Positions 24,601-33,642 of a stretch of 64,000 bases of DNA are shown here, one piece after another. The position numbers were made by a program, and so were the translations under genes. The notes beneath the pieces are model-generated. The model saw only the letters and a program-made list of their open reading frames with translations. It was not told where the DNA came from and did not search any database. This stretch comes from Asbonarchaeum sp964517675 (GTDB lineage: Archaea; Nanohalarchaeota; Nanosalinia; Nanosalinales; Nanoanaerosalinaceae), in assembly GCA_964517675.1 (NCBI GenBank), contig CAZFEL010000004.1, positions 52,584-116,583 of the forward strand. The letters are read 5' to 3'. The number at the start of each line of letters is the position of its first letter. Position 1 is the stretch's first letter.

Positions 24601-25134
24601 ATGGAGGATGCCCGGGCACTGTTCATCCTGCCGGAGCGTGGGTTCGAGGACGAGGAGGTCAACGGGTTGACCCGTGTTCTCGAGACCAGTGATATCCACA
24701 TCACGTATGTCACCCTGTCAGGGGAGAACGCACGCGGCCGCGGTGGGCTGTTCATCGATGCCGATGCTGATCTTGGTTCTGTCGATCCCACGACGTACGA
24801 TATGGTCGTTGTCATTGGATGCAGTGGTTCTGAGCAGGAGCTGACGGATCAGCGACTGGAGTCGGTGATCGTCCAGGCCCGCGAGCAGGGTGTCCTTATC
24901 GGGTCTGTCTGTATGGGGACGAAGGTCCTCGCGTCCTTCGGTCTGCTCGAAGAGGACACAGTCGCAGTGCCGACAAGCACCCAGATCGACGTCGGTGAGA
25001 AGGTCGAGGAGGTCATCGCCGGCGATCTGGAAGTGTCTGATGGCGTGTTCACGTGTGCCAACGGGGATGCTGTGGAGGAGATGGCACAACGCATGGTGGA
25101 GTATCTTGTCCACGGCCCGGACGATGAGACCTGA
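24601..25134 (+). CDS. DJ-1/PfpI family protein
   Basis: A 177-residue class I glutamine amidotransferase-like protein. The nucleophilic-elbow cysteine is Cys104 in IGSVCMGTKVLA, with LPERGFEDEEV at the N-terminus supplying the conserved Glu region. Family members act as deglycases, chaperones or peptidases; the exact role cannot be told from sequence. CTCTTTAAC stands about 30 bp before ATG 24601. It converges with the KH gene, 2 bp apart. Confidence 0.88.
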   Translation: MEDARALFILPERGFEDEEVNGLTRVLETSDIHITYVTLSGENARGRGGLFIDADADLGSVDPTTYDMVVVIGCSGSEQELTDQRLESVIVQAREQGVLIGSVCMGTKVLASFGLLEEDTVAVPTSTQIDVGEKVEEVIAGDLEVSDGVFTCANGDAVEEMAQRMVEYLVHGPDDET

Positions 25135-25136
25135 GA

Positions 25137-25643
25137 TCACTCGAAGCTGAGAGAGAATTCCTTGCCTGTGAGCTGCTTGACGATGTTCCGGAACTCGTCG
25201 GTGCTGATCGGGACGCGTGGACGGTCCTCTTCTGCGACGACGACTTTCTTCTCTGTCCCGTCTGGCTTGTAGACCGTGTTGATTCCCTGGACCTCGACCG
25301 GTTCGAGGAGGTTCTCGATGACCTCTTCGGGGTCGCCTGCGTCTTCGACGACGCGGATGGATGTATCGAAGTGGTCCGCGAGCTCTTTGACGACCTCGCC
25401 GTTCTTCCCGACGACCCGTGGTCCGTCTCCCTTGGCGGTGACGACGAGGATCGCATCGGATACCCGCCGGACTTCCTTGATGCTGACGTCCTCGAGGGTC
25501 GGGATGTCCTGGCTGAGCTGGTAGAGTAGCCGAGATGCTTCGACGGCTTCGTCGGTCAGTTCGCCGTCTTCTTTTTTCTGCTCGCAGCCGTTACACAGGA
25601 GATCGTCGCTCTCGAGACAGATACTGCAGAGGGGAGTTTCCAT
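25137..25643 (-). CDS. zinc-finger/KH-domain protein, NusA-like
   Basis: A 168-residue RNA-binding protein. The N-terminus has four cysteines (CSICLESDDLLCNGC), probably a zinc ribbon. A KH domain with the GxxG loop VVGKNGEVVKEL follows near residue 80-90, and a C-terminal strand-rich part comes last. This matches archaeal proteins annotated as NusA-like or KH transcription/translation factors. ATG 25643 has CTTTTTAATC about 26 bp upstream, implying a leaderless mRNA. Confidence 0.75.
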   Translation of the reverse strand: METPLCSICLESDDLLCNGCEQKKEDGELTDEAVEASRLLYQLSQDIPTLEDVSIKEVRRVSDAILVVTAKGDGPRVVGKNGEVVKELADHFDTSIRVVEDAGDPEEVIENLLEPVEVQGINTVYKPDGTEKKVVVAEEDRPRVPISTDEFRNIVKQLTGKEFSLSFE

Positions 25644-25735
25644 ATGCTCATGGTTTGTGGGGCAACTCTTTTTAATCAAACCGATACCTGGCCGGGCTGG
25701 GGTGATTTTTAACTGTGGACGCTCCAGTCGTGGCC

Positions 25736-26917
25736 ATGGAACTGGGCATCGTGGGCAAGCCGAACACGGGGAAATCGACGATGTTCAAGGCGATGACCCG
25801 GAAGGACATCGAGGCGGCGAACTATCCCTTTACGACGATCGAGCCGAACCGCGGTGTGGCCTTTGCCTCGCGGCCGTGTCCCTGCCAGGACCTGGGTGTG
25901 GACTGTGATCCGAACAACTCCCGCTGTGAGGACGGGATCCGGTTCGTCCCTGTCAATCTCTTGGATATCGCAGGCCTGGTACCGGGTGCCAGTGAGGGCA
26001 AGGGGATGGGCAATGCGTTCCTGGATGCGGTCCGGGAGGCCGATGCCCTGGTCCATGTGCTGGACTGTGCCGGCCGGACGAACGAGAAAGGCGAGCCTGT
26101 CGAGGACTACGATCCGGTCCGGGATGTGACCTTCGTCGAGGATGAGTTCGATGCGTGGATGGATCATGTGCTGCGGGAGGACTGGGCGTCTGCGGTGCGG
26201 TCCTTTGCCTCGAGCGATGCTACATTGGATGAGTTCCTGGCTGATGCCCTGTCCGGGCTCGGTGTCCGCCGGGAGGACGTCCAGCAGGCACTGCTCTCGG
26301 TCGATGTGCCCGAGGAGCCGGGCCAGTGGGAGGATGATGCTTTCTCTGCCTTCGTCTCCCGGCTCCGTGAGGTCGCGAAGCCGGCACTGTTTGCATGCAA
26401 CAAGATGGACCTGCCTGGGGCTGAAAAGAATCTTGGCCGGCTGCGGGAGGAGCATCCGGACCAGCGGTTCGTGCCGGTCTCGGCGGCTGCTGAGCTGACG
26501 CTCCGGCAGGCTGTGGAGGCGGGCAAGATCGCGTACACGCCCGGGGAGGATGATTTCGAGATCCTGGAAGACGTCTCCGATGAGCAGCGGGAGGGTCTCG
26601 AGCGGATCCGGGAGGAGGTCCTGGGGGAGTACGGCTCGACGGGAGTGCAGGAGGTCATCGATGAGACAGTATTCGATCTCCTGGAGATGATTGTCGTCTA
26701 TCCGGTCGAGGACACGGGAAAATATGCCAACCAGGAGGGCGATGTGCTGCCGGATGCGGTCTTGGTGGCGAAGGGCTCGACTACGGTTGACCTCGCGTAC
26801 GCGATCCACTCGGATATCGGTGATGCCTATGTCAAGGCGGTCGATGCCCGGACCGGCCAGACGATGGGCAAAGAGCAGGAGCTCGAGGACGGGGATGTCG
26901 TGAAGATTGTGACGTAG
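25736..26917 (+). CDS. YchF/OLA1-related GTPase (archaeal)
   Basis: A 393-residue translation-factor-class GTPase of the Obg-HflX superfamily. It has G1 GKPNTGKST (7-15), G3 DIAGLVPGASEGKGMGN, NKMD (G4) and a C-terminal TGS-like ubiquitin fold near VAKGSTTVDLAYAIH. A Cys-rich insertion (CPCQDLGVDCDPNNSRC, about 45-61) follows the switch region and is characteristic of archaeal members. A TTTTTAAC box 28 bp upstream fixes ATG 25736. It converges with the S74-domain gene. Confidence 0.88.
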   Translation: MELGIVGKPNTGKSTMFKAMTRKDIEAANYPFTTIEPNRGVAFASRPCPCQDLGVDCDPNNSRCEDGIRFVPVNLLDIAGLVPGASEGKGMGNAFLDAVREADALVHVLDCAGRTNEKGEPVEDYDPVRDVTFVEDEFDAWMDHVLREDWASAVRSFASSDATLDEFLADALSGLGVRREDVQQALLSVDVPEEPGQWEDDAFSAFVSRLREVAKPALFACNKMDLPGAEKNLGRLREEHPDQRFVPVSAAAELTLRQAVEAGKIAYTPGEDDFEILEDVSDEQREGLERIREEVLGEYGSTGVQEVIDETVFDLLEMIVVYPVEDTGKYANQEGDVLPDAVLVAKGSTTVDLAYAIHSDIGDAYVKAVDARTGQTMGKEQELEDGDVVKIVT

Positions 26918-26926
26918 GTGAGGGTG

Positions 26927-28828
26927 TCATCTGTCTATGCAGTAGGTGCTTTCGGGGTTCTGGTTGCAGAAAGCTGTTTCGAGACGCCCAACTTTCTTTT
27001 CAAGTTCTCTATTTTCTTTTTCTAGTTCTTTGATTGTCTTCTGCTGTTCTTTGGCGATGTCGAGGAGGTAGACGGAGAGTTTGTCGTACCTGAAACCGAA
27101 GGCGGATCCGTTCCTGTAGGTGACGAGTTTTGGAACCTTCTCTTCTGCCTGTTCTGCTATGATACCGATATCCGTCCGGTTTTTCCATCGTTTCCTGTCC
27201 TTCCAGGTGAATGACACGGGATTGAGTCCGAGGACGTTGCTCGTTGATACGTTCAGGTTGGTGACGTTTTCTTTAAATTCGATGCTGCTGGCGGAGGCGC
27301 TGTTGATCTCCCATGCCGAACCCTGGCCGCAGAGGAACAGTGTTGGATCACCCCCGTCGCTCCGGTCATACCAGAACAGGCCGTGCCCGGTTACACCTGA
27401 GCCAGAGTCATCGCAGCGGCCGTTATAGCTGCCGAGTTCGTTGTTGTTGAAGTTGTAGGTCTCCATGTTGTAGAGGTCGTTGACATCATAGATGTCATTG
27501 GTGTTCGCATCAATGGCACCACCGAATCTTGTGGGGTTGTTTGTGTACCAGTTCATGTATATTTCATCGCCTGATTGGCTGTCAAGGTGCAGGTTGCCGT
27601 TTGAGGCCCGGATCCAGGCTTCTGACGTGCTTGAACCCCATCCACCGAGCCAGAGATCCCGGCCGTATGCAGCGTTCGGCCCGATTTCGATCCTGTCATC
27701 GCCTGAGTTGATTTCCAGGTCGTCGATGTTTATTATCCGGTTTTGATTCATATCGAGTGTGCCGCCTTGGAAGTCGAGTTCGTTGGCTTGGTCGAGCTGG
27801 AAGTCGACTTTGCCGGTGTTTGGATTGCCCCAGCCAAGGTAGAAGGCTCGCTTACCGCTTGTTGTGTTCCGTGCCTCGAAGTAGCCATAGCGGCTTGGAT
27901 CGCTTGGATTGGCAGCTGTAACGGTGTGGTCGGTGGCGAGTAAGTTCTTTCCCTGAATGGTTCCGGCGTTGTTGATGCGGTTCTGGTTCATGTTCAGGTT
28001 GCCGCCGACCACATTTGTGGTGCCATTCTGTTGCCAGCTCATGACGCGGCCGATGAAGTTACCGCCATTGTCGTAGCTGTACAGGACGAGTTCGTCGTTT
28101 TGCTCAGATATGAGACGGAACGTCGCCTTAGTCTGGTTCAGGAAGGCAAGCGTCGTCTGGCCGTCATAGGCTTTGTTGTTGATCTGGACTCTGCCAGGAG
28201 ATACTCGAAGACGGCCATTCGGGATATTGACGTTTCCGGTATCTGTGATAGAAAATCCACGTGTGCCGGCGGCTTCAAATTGGATGCGGCTGTTGTCGGC
28301 ACTTATGTTCCCGAAGAAACCTTCCTGTACGTTCAGCAGGGATAGTTGCGGTTCGGCGCCGGCTCCAGAATCAAGTACGTGTACTCGAGGTTTTATGTTC
28401 CTGATCTCTTGTCCTGACATATCTATGTCATAGCTCCCTGCGGAGTTTCCTGCATCAAGGACTGATTGGAGGTCACTGGAGATCTGGTCGGCGGAGGCTG
28501 TGATGACCCAGGTGGTGCCGTTGTAGTACTTAAGGACGCCCTGTCCGGTGTCGAACCACATCTGGCCGGCTGATGGATTACCTGGTGCAGTAGATCGGGC
28601 ATCTGAGATGTAATCGATGATCTCGTTGCCGGTCATGTTCAGTGTGTCACCAAGGGCGACGGCTCCTGTGCTGTCCTCGATCGGCTGACCGTCGAGGTCG
28701 AGCGGGACATCCATCGGGTAAATATCCGAGAGCGGATGATGAGGGGCGGCGACCGCCGCGCCTGAGAGAACGAAAACAAATGCCGCTACGGTACCGAGCG
28801 CGATCAACGGTCTACAAGTAGATTGCAC
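26927..28828 (-). CDS. secreted tail-fibre-like protein with S74 chaperone domain
   Basis: A 633-residue exported protein. The signal peptide ends near residue 27 (AAVAA), then comes a 110-residue N-terminal domain shared with the gene at 29118. Repeated strand units of the type GGNLNMNQNRINN follow (about 250-450). The last 110 residues are an intramolecular chaperone (peptidase S74): IEFKENVTNLNVSTSNVLGL, FTWKD, IGIIAEQAEEKVPKLV and a final coiled coil. In phage tail spikes this domain drives trimerisation and cuts itself off. The likely role is a trimeric surface adhesin or fibre. The start is GTG 28828, with a TATA-like box about 25 bp upstream. Confidence 0.85.
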   Translation of the reverse strand: MQSTCRPLIALGTVAAFVFVLSGAAVAAPHHPLSDIYPMDVPLDLDGQPIEDSTGAVALGDTLNMTGNEIIDYISDARSTAPGNPSAGQMWFDTGQGVLKYYNGTTWVITASADQISSDLQSVLDAGNSAGSYDIDMSGQEIRNIKPRVHVLDSGAGAEPQLSLLNVQEGFFGNISADNSRIQFEAAGTRGFSITDTGNVNIPNGRLRVSPGRVQINNKAYDGQTTLAFLNQTKATFRLISEQNDELVLYSYDNGGNFIGRVMSWQQNGTTNVVGGNLNMNQNRINNAGTIQGKNLLATDHTVTAANPSDPSRYGYFEARNTTSGKRAFYLGWGNPNTGKVDFQLDQANELDFQGGTLDMNQNRIINIDDLEINSGDDRIEIGPNAAYGRDLWLGGWGSSTSEAWIRASNGNLHLDSQSGDEIYMNWYTNNPTRFGGAIDANTNDIYDVNDLYNMETYNFNNNELGSYNGRCDDSGSGVTGHGLFWYDRSDGGDPTLFLCGQGSAWEINSASASSIEFKENVTNLNVSTSNVLGLNPVSFTWKDRKRWKNRTDIGIIAEQAEEKVPKLVTYRNGSAFGFRYDKLSVYLLDIAKEQQKTIKELEKENRELEKKVGRLETAFCNQNPESTYCIDR

Positions 28829-28863
28829 GGTGCTTACGATAGGTCATGACGATATAAAAAACC

Positions 28864-29080
28864 CCATTCAGGTCCTGCTCTTTGTTGATTTCGATGATGT
28901 CCTCGTCATGGAGTTTGTGGTCCAGTCCGACTCGCTGGTTGTCGTGTTTGGCCGACTTGCCCCAGATCCGGGCGTGTTTGAACCTGTCTTGGAAAGAATC
29001 ATGCATCGCCGCGGTCAGGTCCTCGATGGTATCGCCCTCCCGTTTCCAGCGTTTGCTGCCCTGTTTTTCCCCATAACATC
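28864..29080 (-). pseudogene. decayed duplicate of the 3' end of the DRG GTPase gene
   Basis: About 163 bp here (28881-29043) are roughly 90 percent identical to 30941-31103, the 3' end of the intact DRG gene. The frame still reads REGDTIEDLTAAMHDSFQDR and on through the TGS domain to EINK. The original stop is lost and the frame runs on into the promoter of the S74 gene. Upstream similarity fades after the Arg-Glu-Gly. It marks one border of a tandem duplication that also copied the surface-protein gene. Confidence 0.85.
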
Positions 29081-29117
29081 ACCTGGCTTGGTCTGAAATT
29101 TGCAGGATTCGATTCAG

Positions 29118-30893
29118 TCATCTTCGCACTACTTGATCGCCCTGTGTGATTGTTAGTTCATCCATTCTGCCGTAGTTACAGAGTCCGAATTTGACTGTGC
29201 CGATGGCTTCTGTTGAGGTGCCGAACGAGACAGGTCCATAGGTCTTGTAGCTGGCGTCGGCGGTGTCGTCGAAGGTTGCCCAGAACTGGTTCCGCTCTGT
29301 GTCCAGCACTACCGTTACATGCACCCAGTGCTGGTAATTATCCCCAGCAGTTCCATCACAGTTTGCTACGAGGTGGTTGCCGTTGTTGTTTCCGACACAC
29401 CACTGCGGGTTCTCTGTCTCGGCGAGTGCTATTTTCTGCCCTTGCATGTTCTCAACACGCACACCGCCTTGGTGGTTGGCGCTTGTCTCCCAGTAGTAGA
29501 AGGAAACGGTTACCCTCCCGCTCATTCCCTTCGGGAAGGTGGTGTAAATGTCATCCCAATCATGATCGTGCTCGTCGTTGTGACTGATATTCAGTGCTTT
29601 TCCCTTGTAGTATGTGCTGGCGGAGATTGAGCATGACAAGGGCTGATCACTACATCGTGGCCCAAAAGACCAGCGGGAGTTCACGTTGCCGTCGTATTGG
29701 TCGAACGTTTCAAAAATTCCGTCAATGTTGTTGGCTTCGTTATCAATTCTGTTGCCGTTCATGTCGAGGTTGCCGTTGGGGATTTCGACGTTGCCGTTGT
29801 CGAGTGTTCTGAATAGTTCGGTTGGTCCTGCGAGGTTGGTTACCTTGAATGCCTGCTTTGCATTGGCATTTCGCTCCCACCGGATATTGTTGCCTGTAGT
29901 GTTGTGGAATTCGATTGCGCCCCATTGTTGTCCGTTAACGGTGCTGTCGAGATTCCATTCCAGAGCGGCTGATTCTGGCCTCAAATTGGTAATCCGGCCT
30001 GATTCTCTCATGTCTAGATTACCGCCTGGGATCTGGACGTTGGCGCCGCGGAGGCGGATGGTGTCACCGAGCTCGTTTCTGATATCCAGTTCGGTGAGGC
30101 CGTTGTTTCCGAAGCCTATCCAGGCCGACCGGAGATCTGGATCGGTGCTGTTGGCAAAGAACTCGATATAGGTGTGGTTCTGGTTGGCGGGTTTTAACTC
30201 GAGGGTTCCTGCTCCTCCATCAGCGGTTAGCGTGCCGTTGAGGTAGGCGTTGCCGGTGTCGGCGATACGGAAGAGATCGTTTCCGTTCCTGTCAATTGAG
30301 AGGGATCTGTTGACGTGTGATTCGCGTCTCCAGGTGACTGTCTCACTGCTTGTGTCGTCTGGGAATATTATCTGTCCTGTTCCCTCCGTGAACCCTGCTG
30401 ATGAGTTGACAAGCATCTGGAGGTTGCCTGTCTGATCGAAGGAGGTCGTGTCGGATCCGATGTTGATGATCTGCTGTCCGCTCATGTTGATGTCATAGCT
30501 GCCGGCTTGGTTGCCTTCAGTAAGGACCTCCTGAAGGTTGGAGGCGATGGAGTCGGCGCTGGCGGTGATGATCCAGCTTGATCCGTTGTAGTACTTGAGT
30601 GTTCCTTGGCTGGTGTCGAACCACATTTGTCCAGCAACGGGGGTTGCTGGTGCTGTATCTCGGGCATCGGAAACATAATCGACAATATTACTCCCTGTCA
30701 TGTTGAGCTGGTCGTTGACCGTCACTGTTCCGGTCTCGTCCTCGATCGGCTGGCCGTCGAGATCCAGCGGGACGTCCATCGGGTAGATATCCGAGAGCGG
30801 GTGATGCGGTGCAGCGATGGCCGTGCTGGAGCCAAGCAAGAGGATCGAAACGACGATGCCGTACTGCAGGAGTGGCCGTCCCGTGGAGTGCAT
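29118..30893 (-). CDS. secreted tail-fibre-like protein with LamG-like C-terminus
   Basis: A 591-residue paralogue of the gene at 26927. The signal peptide (to about residue 27) and first about 135 residues are closely similar (APHHPLSDIYPMDVPLDLDG and GQMWFDTSQGTLKYYNG). The middle has GNVEIPNGNLDMNGNRI-type strand repeats. The C-terminus differs: residues about 400-591 look like a concanavalin/LamG sandwich with six cysteines (VTVSFYYWETSANHQGG, VHVTVVLDTERNQFWATFDD), probably a carbohydrate- or protein-binding domain. A TTTTTAATC box 27 bp before ATG 30893 serves as promoter. The first copy carries the S74 chaperone instead. Confidence 0.8.
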   Translation of the reverse strand: MHSTGRPLLQYGIVVSILLLGSSTAIAAPHHPLSDIYPMDVPLDLDGQPIEDETGTVTVNDQLNMTGSNIVDYVSDARDTAPATPVAGQMWFDTSQGTLKYYNGSSWIITASADSIASNLQEVLTEGNQAGSYDINMSGQQIINIGSDTTSFDQTGNLQMLVNSSAGFTEGTGQIIFPDDTSSETVTWRRESHVNRSLSIDRNGNDLFRIADTGNAYLNGTLTADGGAGTLELKPANQNHTYIEFFANSTDPDLRSAWIGFGNNGLTELDIRNELGDTIRLRGANVQIPGGNLDMRESGRITNLRPESAALEWNLDSTVNGQQWGAIEFHNTTGNNIRWERNANAKQAFKVTNLAGPTELFRTLDNGNVEIPNGNLDMNGNRIDNEANNIDGIFETFDQYDGNVNSRWSFGPRCSDQPLSCSISASTYYKGKALNISHNDEHDHDWDDIYTTFPKGMSGRVTVSFYYWETSANHQGGVRVENMQGQKIALAETENPQWCVGNNNGNHLVANCDGTAGDNYQHWVHVTVVLDTERNQFWATFDDTADASYKTYGPVSFGTSTEAIGTVKFGLCNYGRMDELTITQGDQVVRR

Positions 30894-30934
30894 ATACCCT
30901 ATACTGCGTCAGAACGGATTAAAAATACGTCGGT

Positions 30935-32029
30935 CTATCCCTTGTTGATCTCGATGATGTCCTCATCCTGCAGTTCATGATCCAGCCCGACTCGCTGGCC
31001 GTCGTGTTTGGCCGACTTGCCCCAGACCCGGGCGTGTTTGAACCTGTCCTGGAAGGAATCATGCATCGCCGCTGTCAGGTCCTCGATGGTATCGCCCTCC
31101 CGCATGATCATCGGCTCGTCCTTGTCCACGTCGCCCTGTCGTTTCTTCATGTAGATCCTGATCAGGCCCAGGGCCTCGACGACCCGGTCCTTGAAGTCCT
31201 CGAGGTTCGTCTCGTGTTTGGCCGAGATGAAATGGACGTCACCGTGGTCCTCCCGTATCGCCTCGGCCTCCTCGTCGCTGAGGTTCGCGGCCTTGTTGAT
31301 GACCTTGATCGAGGGCATATAGACCCGGTCCTTTGCCAGGGCATCGATGATCCGCTCGATCGGGAGGTCCTCCCGGATGACGATGGAGGCGTTGGTATAG
31401 CCCCACTGCTCCATGACTTCCTTCACCGTCTCCTCGTCGGTCTTGGTCAGCTCGATCGGGCATTTGACCCGGATACCGCCTTTGCCCTTTTTCTCGACCT
31501 TGACGTTGGGTGGTTCCATATCGAGGCGGATGCCGGCGTCATCGAGCTCCGATTCCATCTTCGCGAACCCGTCCAGCCGGTCAGGGTCCGTCATCAGGAC
31601 GACGAGGTCGCTGTTGCGGACGACTGACAGGACCTGCTGGCCGTCGCCTTTGCCTGATGCGGCGCCACCGATCAGGCCTGGGACATCGAGGAGCTGGATG
31701 TTGGCCCCGCGGTGTTTGAGGATGCCGGGGACGACCTCGAGGGTGGTGAACTCGTACTCCCCGACCTCGGAGTCCGCGTTGGTGAGTGTGTTGAGGAGGC
31801 TGGACTTGCCGACCGAGGGGTACCCGACCATGGCGACGGTCGCGTCGCCTGTTTTCTCGACGGCGAAGCCATCGTAGCCGCCCCCGGTTTCTTTCTGGCG
31901 TGTCTTGATCTCTTCCTCGAGGTTGGCGATCTTGGCCTTGAGCCTGCCGCGTTCCTTCTCGGTGGCCTTGTTGACAGGAGTCTTCTCGAGTTTCTCCTCT
32001 GCCTTCTCAAGTTTATCGCGCAGGCCCAT
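30935..32029 (-). CDS. DRG-family (Rbg/Obg-related) GTPase
   Basis: A 364-residue translation-linked GTPase. An N-terminal helix pair (DKLEKAEEKLEKT) leads to G1 GYPSVGKSS, G3 DVPGLIGGA, the S5D2L-like insertion, NKAA (G4) and a C-terminal TGS domain (REGDTIEDLTAAMHDSF to EDIIEINKG). The archaeal enzyme is the homologue of eukaryotic DRG1/2, which act with ribosomes. ATG 32029 (MGLRDK) is the natural start; the frame opens 10 codons earlier. Its 3' end was duplicated to 28864-29080. Confidence 0.92.
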   Translation of the reverse strand: MGLRDKLEKAEEKLEKTPVNKATEKERGRLKAKIANLEEEIKTRQKETGGGYDGFAVEKTGDATVAMVGYPSVGKSSLLNTLTNADSEVGEYEFTTLEVVPGILKHRGANIQLLDVPGLIGGAASGKGDGQQVLSVVRNSDLVVLMTDPDRLDGFAKMESELDDAGIRLDMEPPNVKVEKKGKGGIRVKCPIELTKTDEETVKEVMEQWGYTNASIVIREDLPIERIIDALAKDRVYMPSIKVINKAANLSDEEAEAIREDHGDVHFISAKHETNLEDFKDRVVEALGLIRIYMKKRQGDVDKDEPMIMREGDTIEDLTAAMHDSFQDRFKHARVWGKSAKHDGQRVGLDHELQDEDIIEINKG

Positions 32030-32100
32030 GGTGCTGTGGTCGCCGGGGACGTATTTCAAGGTTTGGCGGTTGCTGGCGGCTGCGCGTGAACGGAGCCAAC

Positions 32101-32136
32101 TTTTATATACCTATGATGGTCCATTTTTAATGTATG
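32101..32136 (+). promoter_or_regulatory. two TATA-like boxes before the Lrp gene
   Basis: CTTTTATATACC (near 32104-32112) and ATTTTTAATG (near 32126-32135) lie 40-70 bp before ATG 32172. A GC palindrome with GGCC units (32144-32157) follows. Lrp proteins often control their own genes, so this gap is a likely autoregulatory site. Confidence 0.45.
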
Positions 32137-32171
32137 TTTACCGGCCTCGGCCGGCCACGCGAGGTATCACG

Positions 32172-32660
32172 ATGACAGACGAGCATGAGATCGATGAGCT
32201 GGACCGCAAGATCCTGACGAAACTCCAGGAGGACGGACGGAAGTCGTTCAGGGCGATAGCGGAGGATATCGACTCGACAGCCGTCACCGTGATCAATCGC
32301 GTGGACAAGATGAAGGACAAGGGCATCATCAAGGGCTACACGGTCGATCTCGACTACCGGAAGATCGGCTACCACATCGTCGCTGCGATCGAGCTGATCG
32401 TTAAAGGCGAGCACCTCGAGAAGATCGAGGACAAGCTCTACGAGCATCCCCGCGTGACGGCGGTCTACGAGATCACTGGTGATACGGACATCCTGGTCGT
32501 CGCGAAGTTCAAGGACCGGGACCAGCTGGGCTCGTTCGTCGTTGGTGACCTGCTGGACTCGAACATGGTCGAGAAGACAATCACCCATGTTGCCTTCGAT
32601 ACGTACATGGAACGGCACAACATCGACCTGATGGAGAGCCCGCCCGAGGTCGAGGAGTAA
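32172..32660 (+). CDS. Lrp/AsnC family transcription regulator
   Basis: A 162-residue regulator with an N-terminal helix-turn-helix (IDELDRKILTKLQEDGRKS, then INRVDKMKDKGIIKGY) and a C-terminal RAM ligand-sensing domain (YHIVAAIELIVKGEH, VYEITGDTDILVVAKFKD). It probably senses amino acids or a related metabolite and acts as a dimer or octamer. ATG 32172 follows GAGGTATCAC; the much longer open frame upstream covers the promoter region and is not coding. Confidence 0.92.
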   Translation: MTDEHEIDELDRKILTKLQEDGRKSFRAIAEDIDSTAVTVINRVDKMKDKGIIKGYTVDLDYRKIGYHIVAAIELIVKGEHLEKIEDKLYEHPRVTAVYEITGDTDILVVAKFKDRDQLGSFVVGDLLDSNMVEKTITHVAFDTYMERHNIDLMESPPEVEE

Positions 32661-32734
32661 CCCTGTTAACGCCTGTTTGCCTGTTCTGGCAGTATTCTTC
32701 TAGATTTTAAAGCTCCCTGCACAGTCGCTGTACC

Positions 32735-33616
32735 ATGCCTCCGGACTACGATGCGGGCCGGCTCAGCGACCAGGCGATCGAGCGGCTGGATGAATACGGG
32801 CTCGCGGTCGATGAAGCCACCAGCGTAGCGGTCTTCCCGTGGACTGGAGCACTCGGTGACCGGGAGGAGGTCCGTGGTGGATACAATCCACAGCTCGATA
32901 CTATCCAGCTGTACGAGCCGCTGTTCGAGTCCAGGGCAGGGCCGGAGGAGGCCATGGTGCATGAGTACATCCACAAGTACCAGATCGACTCCCGGACCGG
33001 TCCGCCAAGCGAGGAGCTGGCCGAGACGGTCGAAGAGCTGGACGATCTCTCCGAGCGGTACGCCGCTATGCTCGAGGACCTCGATCACGAGGACGCGGCC
33101 AGGATCGCAGACCTCGGTGCCGGGGGCATAACCGGGGACGAGGCACTGATGCGCAGGCTCAGTCTGGACGTGGCGCCCATGGAGGTCGAGTGCATCCACG
33201 ATCTCGCGGTCGAGGAGTACGAGGGCCTTGATGATACAGGAGACCGCGAGCAGGTCCGCTCGCACTTTGAAAATGCCCTGGAATGGGAGGCCCGGCAGCG
33301 CTGGGGCGATGTGATGAAGGTCATTGGCCCGTTATCGGACAGGACAACGGCCATGGATGCGTCCGAGGCCTCAATCGGTCCTGAAGAGGAGGCATTCGCA
33401 TACTACGCCGGTATCGCTGCGGCGGGACGGGTCGATGATACTGACTACATCGAGGCGGAGAAAGCGGAGATACTCGATCCGGAACGGAACTACGAGGAGC
33501 CACATCGACAGGTCGAGATGCTGGACGAGCTCCTCGAGCAGCACCGTTCACTGCGTGAGGACAGCCACGGCGAGACCGAGACGATACGGAGGGTCCTCTC
33601 ACGGATGGAGGGATGA
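32735..33616 (+). CDS. putative zinc metallopeptidase (HExxH)
   Basis: A 293-residue soluble acidic protein with HEYIHKYQ (His76, Glu77, His80), the catalytic zinc signature, in an otherwise unfamiliar sequence. A third metal ligand cannot be assigned with certainty; Glu residues around FAYYAGIAA (about 225) are candidates, as in gluzincins. No signal peptide is seen, so it would act in the cytosol. GATTTTAAAG lies 25-30 bp before ATG 32735. The family is unknown to me. Confidence 0.6.
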   Translation: MPPDYDAGRLSDQAIERLDEYGLAVDEATSVAVFPWTGALGDREEVRGGYNPQLDTIQLYEPLFESRAGPEEAMVHEYIHKYQIDSRTGPPSEELAETVEELDDLSERYAAMLEDLDHEDAARIADLGAGGITGDEALMRRLSLDVAPMEVECIHDLAVEEYEGLDDTGDREQVRSHFENALEWEARQRWGDVMKVIGPLSDRTTAMDASEASIGPEEEAFAYYAGIAAAGRVDDTDYIEAEKAEILDPERNYEEPHRQVEMLDELLEQHRSLREDSHGETETIRRVLSRMEG

Positions 33617-33642
33617 AAGAAAAAGAGAAAGAAGTCCGCCCG

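Noticed and set aside
26927..30893. Provirus as explanation of the tail-fibre-like genes
   Set aside because: Both genes have signal peptides and individual promoters, and the flanks are housekeeping GTPase genes. No capsid, portal or terminase gene is near.
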